64,000 nt of DNA. Origin: Mogibacterium kristiansenii. GTDB taxonomy: Bacteria; Bacillota; Clostridia; Peptostreptococcales; Anaerovoracaceae. Position numbers and translations under genes: made by a program. Below are positions 26,680-35,404 of the stretch, one piece after another. Numbering within the stretch: position 1 is the stretch's first letter; each line of letters begins with the position of its first letter. The notes under the pieces are model-generated. The model ran no database searches and was not told the DNA's origin. It saw only the letters and a list, made by a program, of their open reading frames with translations. The DNA is taken from contig NZ_VUNA01000010.1 in the NCBI RefSeq assembly GCF_009695905.1, forward strand, positions 28,845-92,844. The letters are read 5' to 3'.

Positions 26680-27762
26680 TTATTTGTTGAGAATCTCGAT
26701 GGCGTGGGAGGTGCGCTTCTTGAAACGGCCGATTACGGCGTTCTGGCAGCCCTTTTCCCCCAATTGATACTGCAGTCTTTCCAACTCGTTTTTCTTGCAG
26801 GCAATGAGAAGCCCACCGGAGGTTTGTGGATCGTACAAGCAATCCAGGCGCTCCTGCGGTACCCGGATGGTGTAATCCATCACGTCCTTTTCCAAATAGG
26901 ACATGTTATTGTGGGCGCCGGCCGGAATGATGCCGTCTGCAGCAAATTCCAAGGCTCTGTCAAAAATAGGCACGCGTTCCGCGTAAAGTTCCAGTGTGAC
27001 GTTTCCGGCTTTGGCCATTTCCGCGGCGTGACCAATCAGACCGAAACCGGTGATGTCGGTGCAGCCGTCTATTTTTACCCCTTGCATTCCCTCATAGCCG
27101 TACTTGTTCAGCTCTGCCATGGTACGGTTCATTTCCGCATCCTCTTCCGGTGTGAGCAAATCCACCTTTGCGGCAGAGGTGAGAATGCCAATGCCGATTT
27201 TCTTGGTGATTACCAGATAGTCTTCTTCCTCGGCGCTGTTGCTGAGAATGTCATCCGGATGGGCGAAACCGGTGACGCTGAGGCCGTACTTCGGCTCATC
27301 GTCGTTGATGCTGTGACCGCCAACAATCATGGCACCGCACTCATTGACCTTTTCGTTTCCTCCGGCGAGAATGGCTTCTACCGCATCGATTGGAAGGCAG
27401 TTCGGGAAGGTGAGCAGGTTCATGGCCAGCTTTGGAGTGCCTCCCATGGCGTAGATGTCGCTGAGGGAGTTCGCCGCTGCAATCTGACCGAACATGTACG
27501 GATCATCTACAATCGGCGGGAAGAAGTCGATGCTGTTAATCAGTGCAACGTCATCGGAAACCCGATAGACGCAGGCATCGTCACTGCTGTCGAATCCGAC
27601 CATTACGTTCGGATCTTTGATTTTCGGCAAATTGGAAAGAATATCGCTTAGGACTCCCGGCCCTACTTTAGCGCCTCAGCCGCCGGCGCTGGTCATTTCT
27701 GTCAGCCGTACCTTCTGAGGAATCCCCGGAATCGGGCAGGCCATTTTTTCGTTGTTACTCAT
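26680..27762 (-). CDS. selD: Selenide, water dikinase SelD, a selenoprotein (in-frame UGA)
   Basis: 360 aa counting selenocysteine. It makes monoselenophosphate from selenide and ATP. Reading from ATG 27762, codon 29 is TGA (27676-27678) inside TSAGG-U-GAKVGPG, exactly where the catalytic Cys/Sec of SelD lies; the frame is open on both sides. The rest shows DFFPPIVDDPYMFGQIAAAN and TDITGFGLIGHA as expected. A SECIS-like hairpin follows the UGA. GGAG lies 11 bp before the ATG. An annotation that stops at TGA would give a false 316-aa protein starting at 27630. It follows the cysteine desulfurase gene. Confidence 0.95.
27645..27678 (-). promoter_or_regulatory. bacterial SECIS-like element of selD
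   Basis: On the minus strand the UGA is followed after two Gs by CGCU, an AAAGU bulge, AGGG, a 7-nt GC-rich loop, UCCU, A and AGCG. The arms CGCU/AGCG and AGGG/UCCU pair (one G-U). Position and size fit SelB-bound SECIS elements of bacteria. Read by hand, not folded with software. Confidence 0.65.
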
Positions 27763-27801
27763 AGACAATTTAACTCCTATAGTTTTTTTCAATAGTTAAA
27801 A

Positions 27802-28956
27802 TTACTCGTTGGATTCCTGTGCATATTTGCGGATGGCTTCAATTGCCGTGTCGATTTCTTCCTCCGTGTTGAACGGTCCGATGGAGAATCGAACGGTTCC
27901 TTCCGGGAAGGTGCCCAGGGATTTGTGGGCCAGTGGGGCACAGTGCAGTCCCACCCGGGTCATGATGCCGTATTCCTGCTCCAGCTGAAAGGCAATCATG
28001 CCGTTATCGCCATTGAGAAAATCCACGGAAACCACTGCGACTCGGCCTTCCTCCGTCGGCATACCCGCAATGCGGATTCCCTCCACATCCCGAATACTGT
28101 CCAGCATTCTTTTTACCAGTTTCTGCTCGTGTTCGTGAACCTCCTGCTGATGCTCCGCCAGCCAGCCGACGGATGCGTGCAGTCCAAAAATACCCGGCAG
28201 GTTCATGGTTCCGCTTTCGAAACGGTCCGGCAGTTCCTCCGGCATCTCCGCCATATCGGAATGGCTTCCGGTTCCTCCGGAAATAATCGGGGTTAATTCT
28301 CCGGTTATCGCCGGGTTCAGGAGAAGGGCCCCGATGCCCTGAGGTCCCAGCATGGATTTGTGTCCCGGCAGGCTGAGACCGTCGATGTGGCAGGCTTTCA
28401 TGTCAATCGGCACGTTTCCTGCAGTCTGGGCGGCATCTACGAAGAAAAGAACATTCTTCTCGTGACAGCGCTGTCCCACCTCCCGGATAGGCATCAGCGT
28501 GCCGCTGACGTTGGATGCGTGAACCATCACCACTGCCCGAACGGACTCATCAATCATGGCCAGGGCTTCTTCCAGCTTCAATTCTCCGCGCTCATTGCAC
28601 GGCATATAGCCTACTTCAATCAGGCCTTCCTGCTCCAGCTGATATGCCGGGCGGTACACGGCGTTGTGTTCCATGCCGGAAATCAGAATCTTATCGCCTT
28701 TCCGGGCAAGTCCCTTAATCAGGAAATTCAGAGAATAGGTGTTGCCCGGCGTGAAAATCGTGTACCGGGAACCGTAACCGTTCATCATTTTGCTAATCAT
28801 CTCTCGGGTTTCCAGCACAACGCCGGCAGCGGAGTAGGCCTTGGCGTATCCGCCGCGGTTGATATTGCTACCAACATTTTTTATATAATCGTATACTGCA
28901 TCTCCCACAACATCCGGCTTCGGATAAGATGTGGCACCATTATCCAGATAAATCAT
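27802..28956 (-). CDS. Cysteine desulfurase (NifS/CsdB-like)
   Basis: 384-aa PLP enzyme of the class V aminotransferase fold. MIYLDNGATSYPKP start, SGMEHNAVYRP, PLP Lys in LPGHKSMLGPQG, and RVGLHCAPLAHKSLGT carrying the active Cys. It lies directly upstream of selD and beside tRNA-Sec, so it likely delivers selenium or sulfur for selenophosphate synthesis. ATG 28956 follows AAGGAGGA; the earlier ATG 28983 lacks such a site. Confidence 0.9.
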   Translation of the reverse strand: MIYLDNGATSYPKPDVVGDAVYDYIKNVGSNINRGGYAKAYSAAGVVLETREMISKMMNGYGSRYTIFTPGNTYSLNFLIKGLARKGDKILISGMEHNAVYRPAYQLEQEGLIEVGYMPCNERGELKLEEALAMIDESVRAVVMVHASNVSGTLMPIREVGQRCHEKNVLFFVDAAQTAGNVPIDMKACHIDGLSLPGHKSMLGPQGIGALLLNPAITGELTPIISGGTGSHSDMAEMPEELPDRFESGTMNLPGIFGLHASVGWLAEHQQEVHEHEQKLVKRMLDSIRDVEGIRIAGMPTEEGRVAVVSVDFLNGDNGMIAFQLEQEYGIMTRVGLHCAPLAHKSLGTFPEGTVRFSIGPFNTEEEIDTAIEAIRKYAQESNE

Positions 28957-29081
28957 AGTATCCTCCTTCGCATAACATACCAAAATACATACTATATTAA
29001 TAGGAAATAAAAGTCAAACATGATACTTCCTCAAAGATAGCTTACTCGGAAAAAAATGATAGAACAAATTTGTTTTTTCTA

Positions 29082-29110
29082 TTGCGTTATAGCCCTAACA
29101 ATGATAAAAT
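29082..29110 (+). promoter_or_regulatory. promoter of tRNA-Sec
   Basis: TTGCGT and TAAAAT separated by 17 bp, ending 15 bp before the mature tRNA 5' end. Confidence 0.6.
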
Positions 29111-29125
29111 CTATAGCTGTGTTAC

Positions 29126-29222
29126 GGGAGTAGATAGGTGCTGGTGTGCCTTACGGTCTTCAAAACCGCTATGTGGCGTTAGGAGCGTCATGGGTGGGTT
29201 CGATTCCCACGTACTCCCGCCA
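29126..29222 (+). tRNA. selC: tRNA-Sec (anticodon UCA)
   Basis: 97 nt including an encoded CCA end. The acceptor arm GGGAGUA pairs with UACUCCC, with discriminator G. A long D arm, anticodon stem ACGGU/ACCGC with loop CUUCAAA (UCA anticodon), a long variable arm and T arm GUGGG-UUCGAUU-CCCAC follow. Length, long variable arm and UCA anticodon identify selenocysteine tRNA. It lies between csd-selD and selA-selB. Confidence 0.95.
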
Positions 29223-29270
29223 ATAAATCCTTGATATTGTTGAGATACAAGGGAATGAGTGTGACGTAAT

Positions 29271-29310
29271 GCATGGAGTGTAATCGGCTGGAGCCCGATG
29301 AACTCCATGC
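29271..29310 (+). other. strong imperfect hairpin downstream of tRNA-Sec
   Basis: GCATGGAGT pairs with ACTCCATGC, then ATCGG with CCGAT, around a CTGGAGC loop, with a small asymmetric internal loop. No T-tract follows, so it is not a normal terminator. It could be a processing or stability element of the tRNA-Sec transcript or a small RNA. Confidence 0.45.
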
Positions 29311-29417
29311 GCGGGATATGATGTCGAAGCGTTGGGATTGGGGTTTGATATTGAAAAAGAGTATTTAAAATAATGACGAAGTGAGTTTCACATTTACATA
29401 GTAAAGAGAAAACTAAA

Positions 29418-29633
29418 ATGGTAAAGAACGATTATCATGTAATCGTATGCAAAATTTTAAAGTACTTGTACGCATGCCTGAAAAACGGCGAAGATGTGGA
29501 CAGTGATAAGCTGATGGATATCATCGGGGATTTGCCGGAAAGCTATGCGGATTACATTACTCCGAAAGAAATTGAATATCTGAATGATAACCGGTACATG
29601 CTAAAGGTCAGAGAGTACCTGGATAGTCATTAA
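29418..29633 (+). CDS. Small protein resembling a shortened YjcQ
   Basis: 71 aa, acidic, predicted helical. The start (YHVIVCKILKYLYACLKNG) and the end (ITPKEIEYLNDNRYMLKVREYL) recall the two ends of YjcQ-type winged-helix proteins, which are about 100 aa. The middle seems shortened. A terminator follows at once. It lies alone between tRNA-Sec and selA. Function unknown. Confidence 0.5.
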   Translation: MVKNDYHVIVCKILKYLYACLKNGEDVDSDKLMDIIGDLPESYADYITPKEIEYLNDNRYMLKVREYLDSH

Positions 29634-29641
29634 TTACAACA

Positions 29642-29662
29642 AGCCGCCTACGGGCGGTTTTC
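29642..29662 (+). terminator. short GC-rich terminator
   Basis: CCGCC/GGCGG stem around TACG followed by TTTTCT, 9 bp after the YjcQ-like stop. Confidence 0.7.
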
Positions 29663-29663
29663 T

Positions 29664-30158
29664 AATGCGCATTTTTTGACAAAAGAACAGGTTTTCCGAG
29701 CAATCCGTAGCCAACTGCGAACACTGGGCTGTCGGTTCTTCCGGAGGATTTGACTACCGCTTTCTCTCGTTTCATCTGCGAATGAAAGAGCGGGAGCCGC
29801 CCCGGCAAGGAACATCAGGGAATTAGAGCTTTGCTGATGATGATAATTTAATATGCCTAGAATTTCGGATCGAGTTCACGCTTATTTCTGATTTCTGGTT
29901 TCCGGTCAAAAAACGTGAATCGTCTTTGAAATTCTAGGCACATGAGACTGCGTGCACAAATAACGCACAATACAATTAGAACTCAATCACTTCAACTGGC
30001 GTTCCGTCCGCTTTTCCCCATCCCTGAAAAGAACCGCAGAAAACCCTCGAGAAAGGCGAAGGCAGGAACAATCCCGGCCCGCGCTTCCCTGTGGCAATGC
30101 CCCCTTCTTTGTGGTATTATATAGGTTGAAATTGTGTGTAAAAAACGAGGAGACCTTT
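29664..30158. other. 495-bp non-coding, structured region before selA
   Basis: No credible gene. It holds a long hairpin at 29759-29797 (GCTTTCTCTC pairing with GAGCGGGAGC, then TTTCAT/ATGAAA around CTGCGA), preceded by a TTGACA box at 29676. A separate inverted repeat is at 29854-29940. The last 40 bp contain TATTAT/TATATA-like boxes and the selA ribosome site. It may include an unrecognised small RNA; I could not match it to 6S RNA or another family by eye. Confidence 0.4.
29854..29940. repeat. 87-bp inverted-repeat element
   Basis: Perfect 13-bp outer arms (TGCCTAGAATTTC and its complement) and inner 6-bp arms (TTCACG/CGTGAA) around an A/T-rich centre. It may be a small palindromic repeat or an RNA hairpin acting on selA. 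No target duplication is visible. Confidence 0.6.
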
Positions 30159-31568
30159 ATGAAAAAAAATGAAATTCTCAGACGAATTCCGAAGATAGAT
30201 GAAGTGCTGAAGGCCGGTGGGCTGGAACTTCTTTTCGCCGGCGCCGGCCGCACCGTCGTTACGGAGGCGGCGCGCAGCGTCATTCAGGATTTGCGAAACG
30301 AAATTCTGAAAATGAGCCCGGAAGAGCTGGAAGAATTCGATATCCAACGGATGGATATCGAGGCAGTGGCCAACCGGGTAATCGCATACATGGAGCAGGA
30401 GGACTGCAACAATCTGTATCCGGTAATCAACGCTACGGGAACGATTCTTCACACCAATCTGGGCAGAGCGCCTCTTTGCAAGGAAGCGGTGGAAAACGTG
30501 GCGGCGGTATCCAAAGGATACTCTAATCTGGAATACGACGTGGAAGCCGGCAAACGTGGCTCTCGTCACAACATTGTGTCCAAGCTGATCTGCGAACTTA
30601 CCGGAGCAGAGGATGCCATGCTGGTGAACAACAACGCCTCCGCCACCATGATCGTTTTGTCGGCAATGGCAGAGGGCAAGGAAGTAATCGTGTCCCGAGG
30701 GGAGCTGGTGGAAATCGGCGGCGCCTTCCGAATTCCGGATATTATGGAACAGAGCGGTGCTACTTTACGGGATATCGGTACCACCAACAAGACAAAACCT
30801 TCGGATTATGTCAATGCCATCGATCCGGAGAAGACCGGCGCGTTGATGAAGGTTCACACCAGCAACTACCGGATTATGGGTTTTACGGAAGAAGCATCCC
30901 TGGAGGATCTGGTGGCAATCGGAAAGGAACACGACTTGCCGGTCATCTTTGACATGGGCAACGGACTGATGGTAGACCTTCAGAAATACGGCCTGGACGA
31001 GCCGAATGTTCCCGCATCCCTGAACACCGGCATCGACGTGATGCTGTTCAGCGGCGATAAGCTGCTGGGCGGTCCTCAGGGGGGCATCATCGTGGGCAAA
31101 AAGAAATATATCGAGAAGATGAAGAAACATCCGCTGGCCCGGGCGCTTCGGGTGGACAAGATGACTTTCGCCGCAATGGAAGAAACCTTGAAGAAATACA
31201 GAGACACGGAAAAGGCCATGAGAGATATTCCGATTCTCCACATGATTACGGAACCGGCGGATTCCATGGAGCGAAGAGCGAACAAGTTGGCCGAGGCAAT
31301 TGCAGCAAAGAACAATCGGGTGCATGCGGAAGTGATTCCGGTACAGGACCAGATCGGTGGCGGCTCCGCACCGATGGTGTACCTGCCGGGATTCGGCGTG
31401 GCCGTTTCTTCGGATGACATCTCCACGCCGAGCATGGAGAAACAGCTTCGGGAGAACGACATGCCAATCGTAGCAAGAATTCACGATGACCGGCTGCTCC
31501 TCTGCGTCCGCACCATCGGAGAAGAGGAAGTTCAAACCGTTGCAGATGCCTTTGAAGGAATGGAGTAA
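30159..31568 (+). CDS. selA: L-seryl-tRNA(Sec) selenium transferase SelA
   Basis: 469-aa PLP enzyme that turns seryl-tRNA(Sec) into selenocysteyl-tRNA(Sec) with selenophosphate. NATGTILHTNLGRAPL, SRGELVEIGGAFRIP and the PLP-lysine motif FSGDKLLGGPQGG are all present. ATG 30159 follows GAGGAG; in-frame codons upstream have no ribosome site. It is 3 bp from selB. Confidence 0.96.
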   Translation: MKKNEILRRIPKIDEVLKAGGLELLFAGAGRTVVTEAARSVIQDLRNEILKMSPEELEEFDIQRMDIEAVANRVIAYMEQEDCNNLYPVINATGTILHTNLGRAPLCKEAVENVAAVSKGYSNLEYDVEAGKRGSRHNIVSKLICELTGAEDAMLVNNNASATMIVLSAMAEGKEVIVSRGELVEIGGAFRIPDIMEQSGATLRDIGTTNKTKPSDYVNAIDPEKTGALMKVHTSNYRIMGFTEEASLEDLVAIGKEHDLPVIFDMGNGLMVDLQKYGLDEPNVPASLNTGIDVMLFSGDKLLGGPQGGIIVGKKKYIEKMKKHPLARALRVDKMTFAAMEETLKKYRDTEKAMRDIPILHMITEPADSMERRANKLAEAIAAKNNRVHAEVIPVQDQIGGGSAPMVYLPGFGVAVSSDDISTPSMEKQLRENDMPIVARIHDDRLLLCVRTIGEEEVQTVADAFEGME

Positions 31569-31571
31569 TAG

Positions 31572-33479
31572 ATGAAGAACATAATTATCGGAACCGCCGG
31601 CCACGTGGATCACGGAAAAACCCGCCTGATTAAGGCCCTTTCCGGCATCGACACCGACCGGCTGGAGGAAGAGAAGAAGCGAGGCATTACCATTGAACTG
31701 GGGTTTGCCCACATTCCCAACGATGCGGGATACAATATCGGCGTCATCGACGTTCCGGGCCACGAGAAGTTCATCAAGAATATGCTGGCCGGTATCGGCG
31801 GCATCGATTTCGTCCTGTTCGTCGTGGCGGCCGACGAGGGCATCATGCCCCAGACTCGGGAACACTTTGAAATCCTGCAGGCGCTGGGCATCGATGATGG
31901 AATCATTGCCATCACGAAGACGGACATGGTGGACGAGGAATGGCTGGAACTGGTTCAGGAGGACATCCGGGATTACGTGGAAGGTTCCTTCTTAGAAGGA
32001 AAACCGATGATTCCCGTTTCTGCCAAGTCCGGAGAGAATATCGATCTCCTAAAAGAAGAAATCATCCGCAAGTGCGACCGGGAGTCCAAACGGATCGAAG
32101 CGCCGGAAATGTTTCGACTTCCGGTGGATCGTGTTTTTATCAAATCCGGATTCGGTACGGTGGTAACCGGAACGTTAATGGACGGAACCTGTTCCCTGAA
32201 CGATGAGGTTCATGTTTTTCCGGAAGAGACGCCGGCCAAGATTCGCGGAATTCAGACCTATGGAAACGACGTAGAGCAGGCGGTAGCCGGACAGCGGACC
32301 GCAATCAACCTGAGCGGGGTGCGGAAAGAGGACATCCGCCGGGGCGACGTCATCGCGGCGAAGGGCGCAGTGTCCGTTACCGGGATGCTGGACGTGAAGC
32401 TGAAGATTTTTGACAGCAGCGAGCGCATGGTGCTGAACAACAGCCGGGTGCACCTGTATTGCGGAAGCAAAGAGGTGCTGACCAAGGTTATCCTGATGGA
32501 CCGGGATGCGCTGTCCGCCGGGGAAGAGGCGTACGTGCAGTTCCGCCTGGAGGAACCGATTGCGGTGAGACGGGGAGACCGGTTCATCATCCGCTTCTAT
32601 TCACCGATCATCACCATCGGCGGCGGACAGATTCTGGACGCGGTGCCGGAAAAGCACAAGCGGAACCGGGAGAACGTGCTGGAAGGATTCCGGATGCTGG
32701 AGAGCGGAAATATCTCGGATATTTTTGTGCTGAAGACCGGTGGACACAAGTTCTATTCCAAAGAATTGCTGCTGCAAGAGCTGGGCATGCTTCCGGAAAC
32801 CGGAAATCGGGAAATCGAACGATGCATCGAGGAGGACAAACTGGTAGAGCTGGAGGATGGCACGATTCTGGCGGCATCCAAATTCCAAATGATGACGGAT
32901 CGCCTGATTCAGCTGCTTCAGGAATACCACGAAAGCAATCCGCTGGCAGAGGGAATGCCGAAGCAGGAGCTGCAGAGCCGGCTTCGGGATACCTGGCATA
33001 TTCAGGAAGACAAGATTATTCTGGGTGCGGTTCACCGGCTGATGAATCTGGGCATGCTGACAGACTGCGGGAAAACCGTATCCATGCAGGGCTTCGAGGC
33101 GGTGTTGACGCCGGAGCAGGAGAAGCTGAAGGAACGCATTGCCGGAATCTACAAAGATGCGGGAATTGAAATTCCGAAGAACGATGAAATCTACGCGCTG
33201 GATTCCGACAAGAGAGTCATCAACGCCATTTTCGACCGCCTTTATAAAGAGGGCGTTCTGGTGAAGGTAGATCCGTCCTACAATATTTCGCAGGAGGGGT
33301 GGAACCGCGTGGCGGCCGCTGCGCGTACGGCGGGAGCCGAGGGCTCTTTCGTGCTGGCGGACTTCCGAGATACACTGAACACGTCTCGGAAATACGCATC
33401 GGTATATTTGGCTGCACTGGATCGTGCCGGCATCACTGTGTTTGACGGAGAGCGGAGACGCCTCCCGGAGGGAAAATAA
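31572..33479 (+). CDS. selB: Selenocysteine-specific elongation factor SelB
   Basis: 635 aa. N-terminal EF-Tu-like GTPase (GHVDHGKT, DVPGHEKF, TKTD), beta-barrel domains, then C-terminal winged helices (from about residue 390) that bind the SECIS RNA. The last winged helix ends RKYASVYLAALDRAGIT. It delivers Sec-tRNA to UGA codons such as that in selD nearby. Confidence 0.96.
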   Translation: MKNIIIGTAGHVDHGKTRLIKALSGIDTDRLEEEKKRGITIELGFAHIPNDAGYNIGVIDVPGHEKFIKNMLAGIGGIDFVLFVVAADEGIMPQTREHFEILQALGIDDGIIAITKTDMVDEEWLELVQEDIRDYVEGSFLEGKPMIPVSAKSGENIDLLKEEIIRKCDRESKRIEAPEMFRLPVDRVFIKSGFGTVVTGTLMDGTCSLNDEVHVFPEETPAKIRGIQTYGNDVEQAVAGQRTAINLSGVRKEDIRRGDVIAAKGAVSVTGMLDVKLKIFDSSERMVLNNSRVHLYCGSKEVLTKVILMDRDALSAGEEAYVQFRLEEPIAVRRGDRFIIRFYSPIITIGGGQILDAVPEKHKRNRENVLEGFRMLESGNISDIFVLKTGGHKFYSKELLLQELGMLPETGNREIERCIEEDKLVELEDGTILAASKFQMMTDRLIQLLQEYHESNPLAEGMPKQELQSRLRDTWHIQEDKIILGAVHRLMNLGMLTDCGKTVSMQGFEAVLTPEQEKLKERIAGIYKDAGIEIPKNDEIYALDSDKRVINAIFDRLYKEGVLVKVDPSYNISQEGWNRVAAAARTAGAEGSFVLADFRDTLNTSRKYASVYLAALDRAGITVFDGERRRLPEGK

Positions 33480-33481
33480 GA

Positions 33482-34063
33482 ATGAAGAAATTTAGAAAAA
33501 TTACAATCGCCGTGCTGATGGCCTCCATGGTGCTGGCTTTGGGTGCATGCGGAAGGTCCAACACTCCGACCGCGGTGGTGGAAAAACAGATGCAGCAGGT
33601 GAAAGAGGAGCAGATGAAGACCGAGCTTTCCTCTCTGGTCAGCGATAAGAATGTGGCAAAGAAATATCAGAAGGAATACAAGGAGCTGGTGGAGAAGATT
33701 CAGGACTTCGATTACGAGGTGAAGGATGAAAAGGTGGATGGCGATGCTGCAACGGTAAAGGTGCAGATTACCACCTACAATTTCGGAACCGCCTACAAGG
33801 AGATGTATCAGCAGGTGGTGAAGGACGCCAATTCCGGCAAACTCACATCGAAAACGGACCTGAACGAATACATCTACAAGATGATGTTCAATAAGATGAA
33901 TGCGCTGACCAAGAAGGATTACAAGAAAACCGTTTCCATCCAGTGCACGAAGAACGAAGACGGGGATTGGGAGACCGACGTGGACACCAATTCCGATCTG
34001 AAGGATGCCATGCTGGGTGGAATCATGACCCTGTCCAGCCAGAACAGCACATCGTCCAAATAG
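33482..34063 (+). CDS. Lipoprotein of unknown function
   Basis: 193 aa. It has an N-terminal signal peptide with lipobox LGAC (Cys22), so it is membrane-anchored outside. The mature part is Lys/Asp/Glu-rich with an alternating pattern (VDGDAATVKVQITTYNFG) as in small extracytoplasmic DUF lipoproteins. It follows selB by 2 bp and may be co-transcribed; no selenium role is implied by sequence. Confidence 0.8.
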   Translation: MKKFRKITIAVLMASMVLALGACGRSNTPTAVVEKQMQQVKEEQMKTELSSLVSDKNVAKKYQKEYKELVEKIQDFDYEVKDEKVDGDAATVKVQITTYNFGTAYKEMYQQVVKDANSGKLTSKTDLNEYIYKMMFNKMNALTKKDYKKTVSIQCTKNEDGDWETDVDTNSDLKDAMLGGIMTLSSQNSTSSK

Positions 34064-34084
34064 CGATTAACGAAGGGGAAAAAC

Positions 34085-35404
34085 ATGTTACGAAAACTAT
34101 GGAATAACCCATATTCGAAAACAACAATATCCATTATTTTTACCGGGAGCGTTCTGTTGATGGTGAACCGCCTGATTCGAAGTACCCATTTCGACGCGGT
34201 GTTCGCCACCATCAATCAGACCCTTTCCCCGGTGTACATCGGCATCGTATTGGCCTTTCTGATGTGCCCGATCTATAACAAACTGGTGCGCTGTTTTTAC
34301 CATTTCCTGTACAAGGACGGGAAACTGCTGACGGACAGCTTCGGTTCGATGTATTTCAATACAAAAGTACCGAAGCGCCACAAAAGAACAGCGGCACAGC
34401 GGGCGCTCACGGAAGCCCGGATGCTGGCATCCGTCATCTGTATGGCCGTTGTGGCGGGTATCGTGGTATTGATTTCCACCTTTATTCTTCCGGCTATCGT
34501 AAACAGCATCGTAGACCTGGTGAACACACTGCCGGAGAAAATGAACAACTTGAATCAGTGGGCCGGAACTCATTTGGCCAGGTACCAGATTCTGGTGAAG
34601 GGCATCGATAATTTCACGAAAGCCGATACGGGTGAAATCATCGCGTGGATTCAGACCCATCTTTTGGAAAACGACTTCAAGGGTCTGGCGGAAACCGTTT
34701 CCAACAGCTTGATTGCCATGATTAATGCCTTCATCAACGTGATTGTGGGACTGCTGATTTCGGTATACCTTCTGAACTATAAGGAGAAATTGTTCGCCAT
34801 CGGTCGAAAGATGACCACCTCCCTGTTCAGCCGGTACACCTCGAAGAAAATCTATGAATTTTTCGAAATCATCAATGATACTTTTATCGGATACATCGTG
34901 GGAAGAATTATCGACGCCTGCATCATCGGATGTTTGACCTACGTGTGCATGCTGCTGTTCGACCTGCCGATGCCGGTGCTGATCAGCGTGATTGTGGGCG
35001 TAACCAATGTGATTCCGTTCTTCGGACCGTTCCTGGGCGCCATCCCGTCGGCGATTCTCATTCTGCTGGACGATCCGATGAAATGTTTGTATTTCGTCAT
35101 CATGATTCTGATCATTCAGCAGCTGGACGGAAACGTCATCGGACCGAAGGTGGTGGGCTCCGCCATCGGGCTGAACAGCTTCTGGGTGCTGATTGCGGTG
35201 CTGGTGGGCGGCGGCCTGTTCGGATTCTTCGGAATGGCTTTGGGCGTGCCGATTTTTGCGGTGATATATCGCTACATCAGCGTGAATACCAACGATCGGC
35301 TTCGCCGGAAGAACCAGGAGCAGTCTACGAGAAAATACGAAGATTACAGCAAATATGACATAGAAAGGGAAGAACTGAAGAATCATGAAAAACCTCAGAA
35401 ATAG
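34085..35404 (+). CDS. AI-2E family (YtvI/PerM-like) permease
   Basis: 439 aa, about seven to eight membrane helices. The C-terminal family core is clear: NVIPFFGPFLGAIPSAIL, then QQLDGNVIGPKVVGSAIGL and GGLFGFFGMALGVP. A charged tail of about 45 residues ends in the cytosol. Members move small molecules or ions; the substrate cannot be told. It overlaps murB by 20 bp. Confidence 0.85.
   Translation: MLRKLWNNPYSKTTISIIFTGSVLLMVNRLIRSTHFDAVFATINQTLSPVYIGIVLAFLMCPIYNKLVRCFYHFLYKDGKLLTDSFGSMYFNTKVPKRHKRTAAQRALTEARMLASVICMAVVAGIVVLISTFILPAIVNSIVDLVNTLPEKMNNLNQWAGTHLARYQILVKGIDNFTKADTGEIIAWIQTHLLENDFKGLAETVSNSLIAMINAFINVIVGLLISVYLLNYKEKLFAIGRKMTTSLFSRYTSKKIYEFFEIINDTFIGYIVGRIIDACIIGCLTYVCMLLFDLPMPVLISVIVGVTNVIPFFGPFLGAIPSAILILLDDPMKCLYFVIMILIIQQLDGNVIGPKVVGSAIGLNSFWVLIAVLVGGGLFGFFGMALGVPIFAVIYRYISVNTNDRLRRKNQEQSTRKYEDYSKYDIEREELKNHEKPQK

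Noticed and set aside
26641..27651. 336-aa plus-strand frame opposite selD
   Set aside because: selD is certain on the other strand, and this frame has no family features.
29691..29820. 6S RNA
   Set aside because: Hairpins are present before selA, but I could not lay out the two long arms and the central open bubble typical of 6S RNA.
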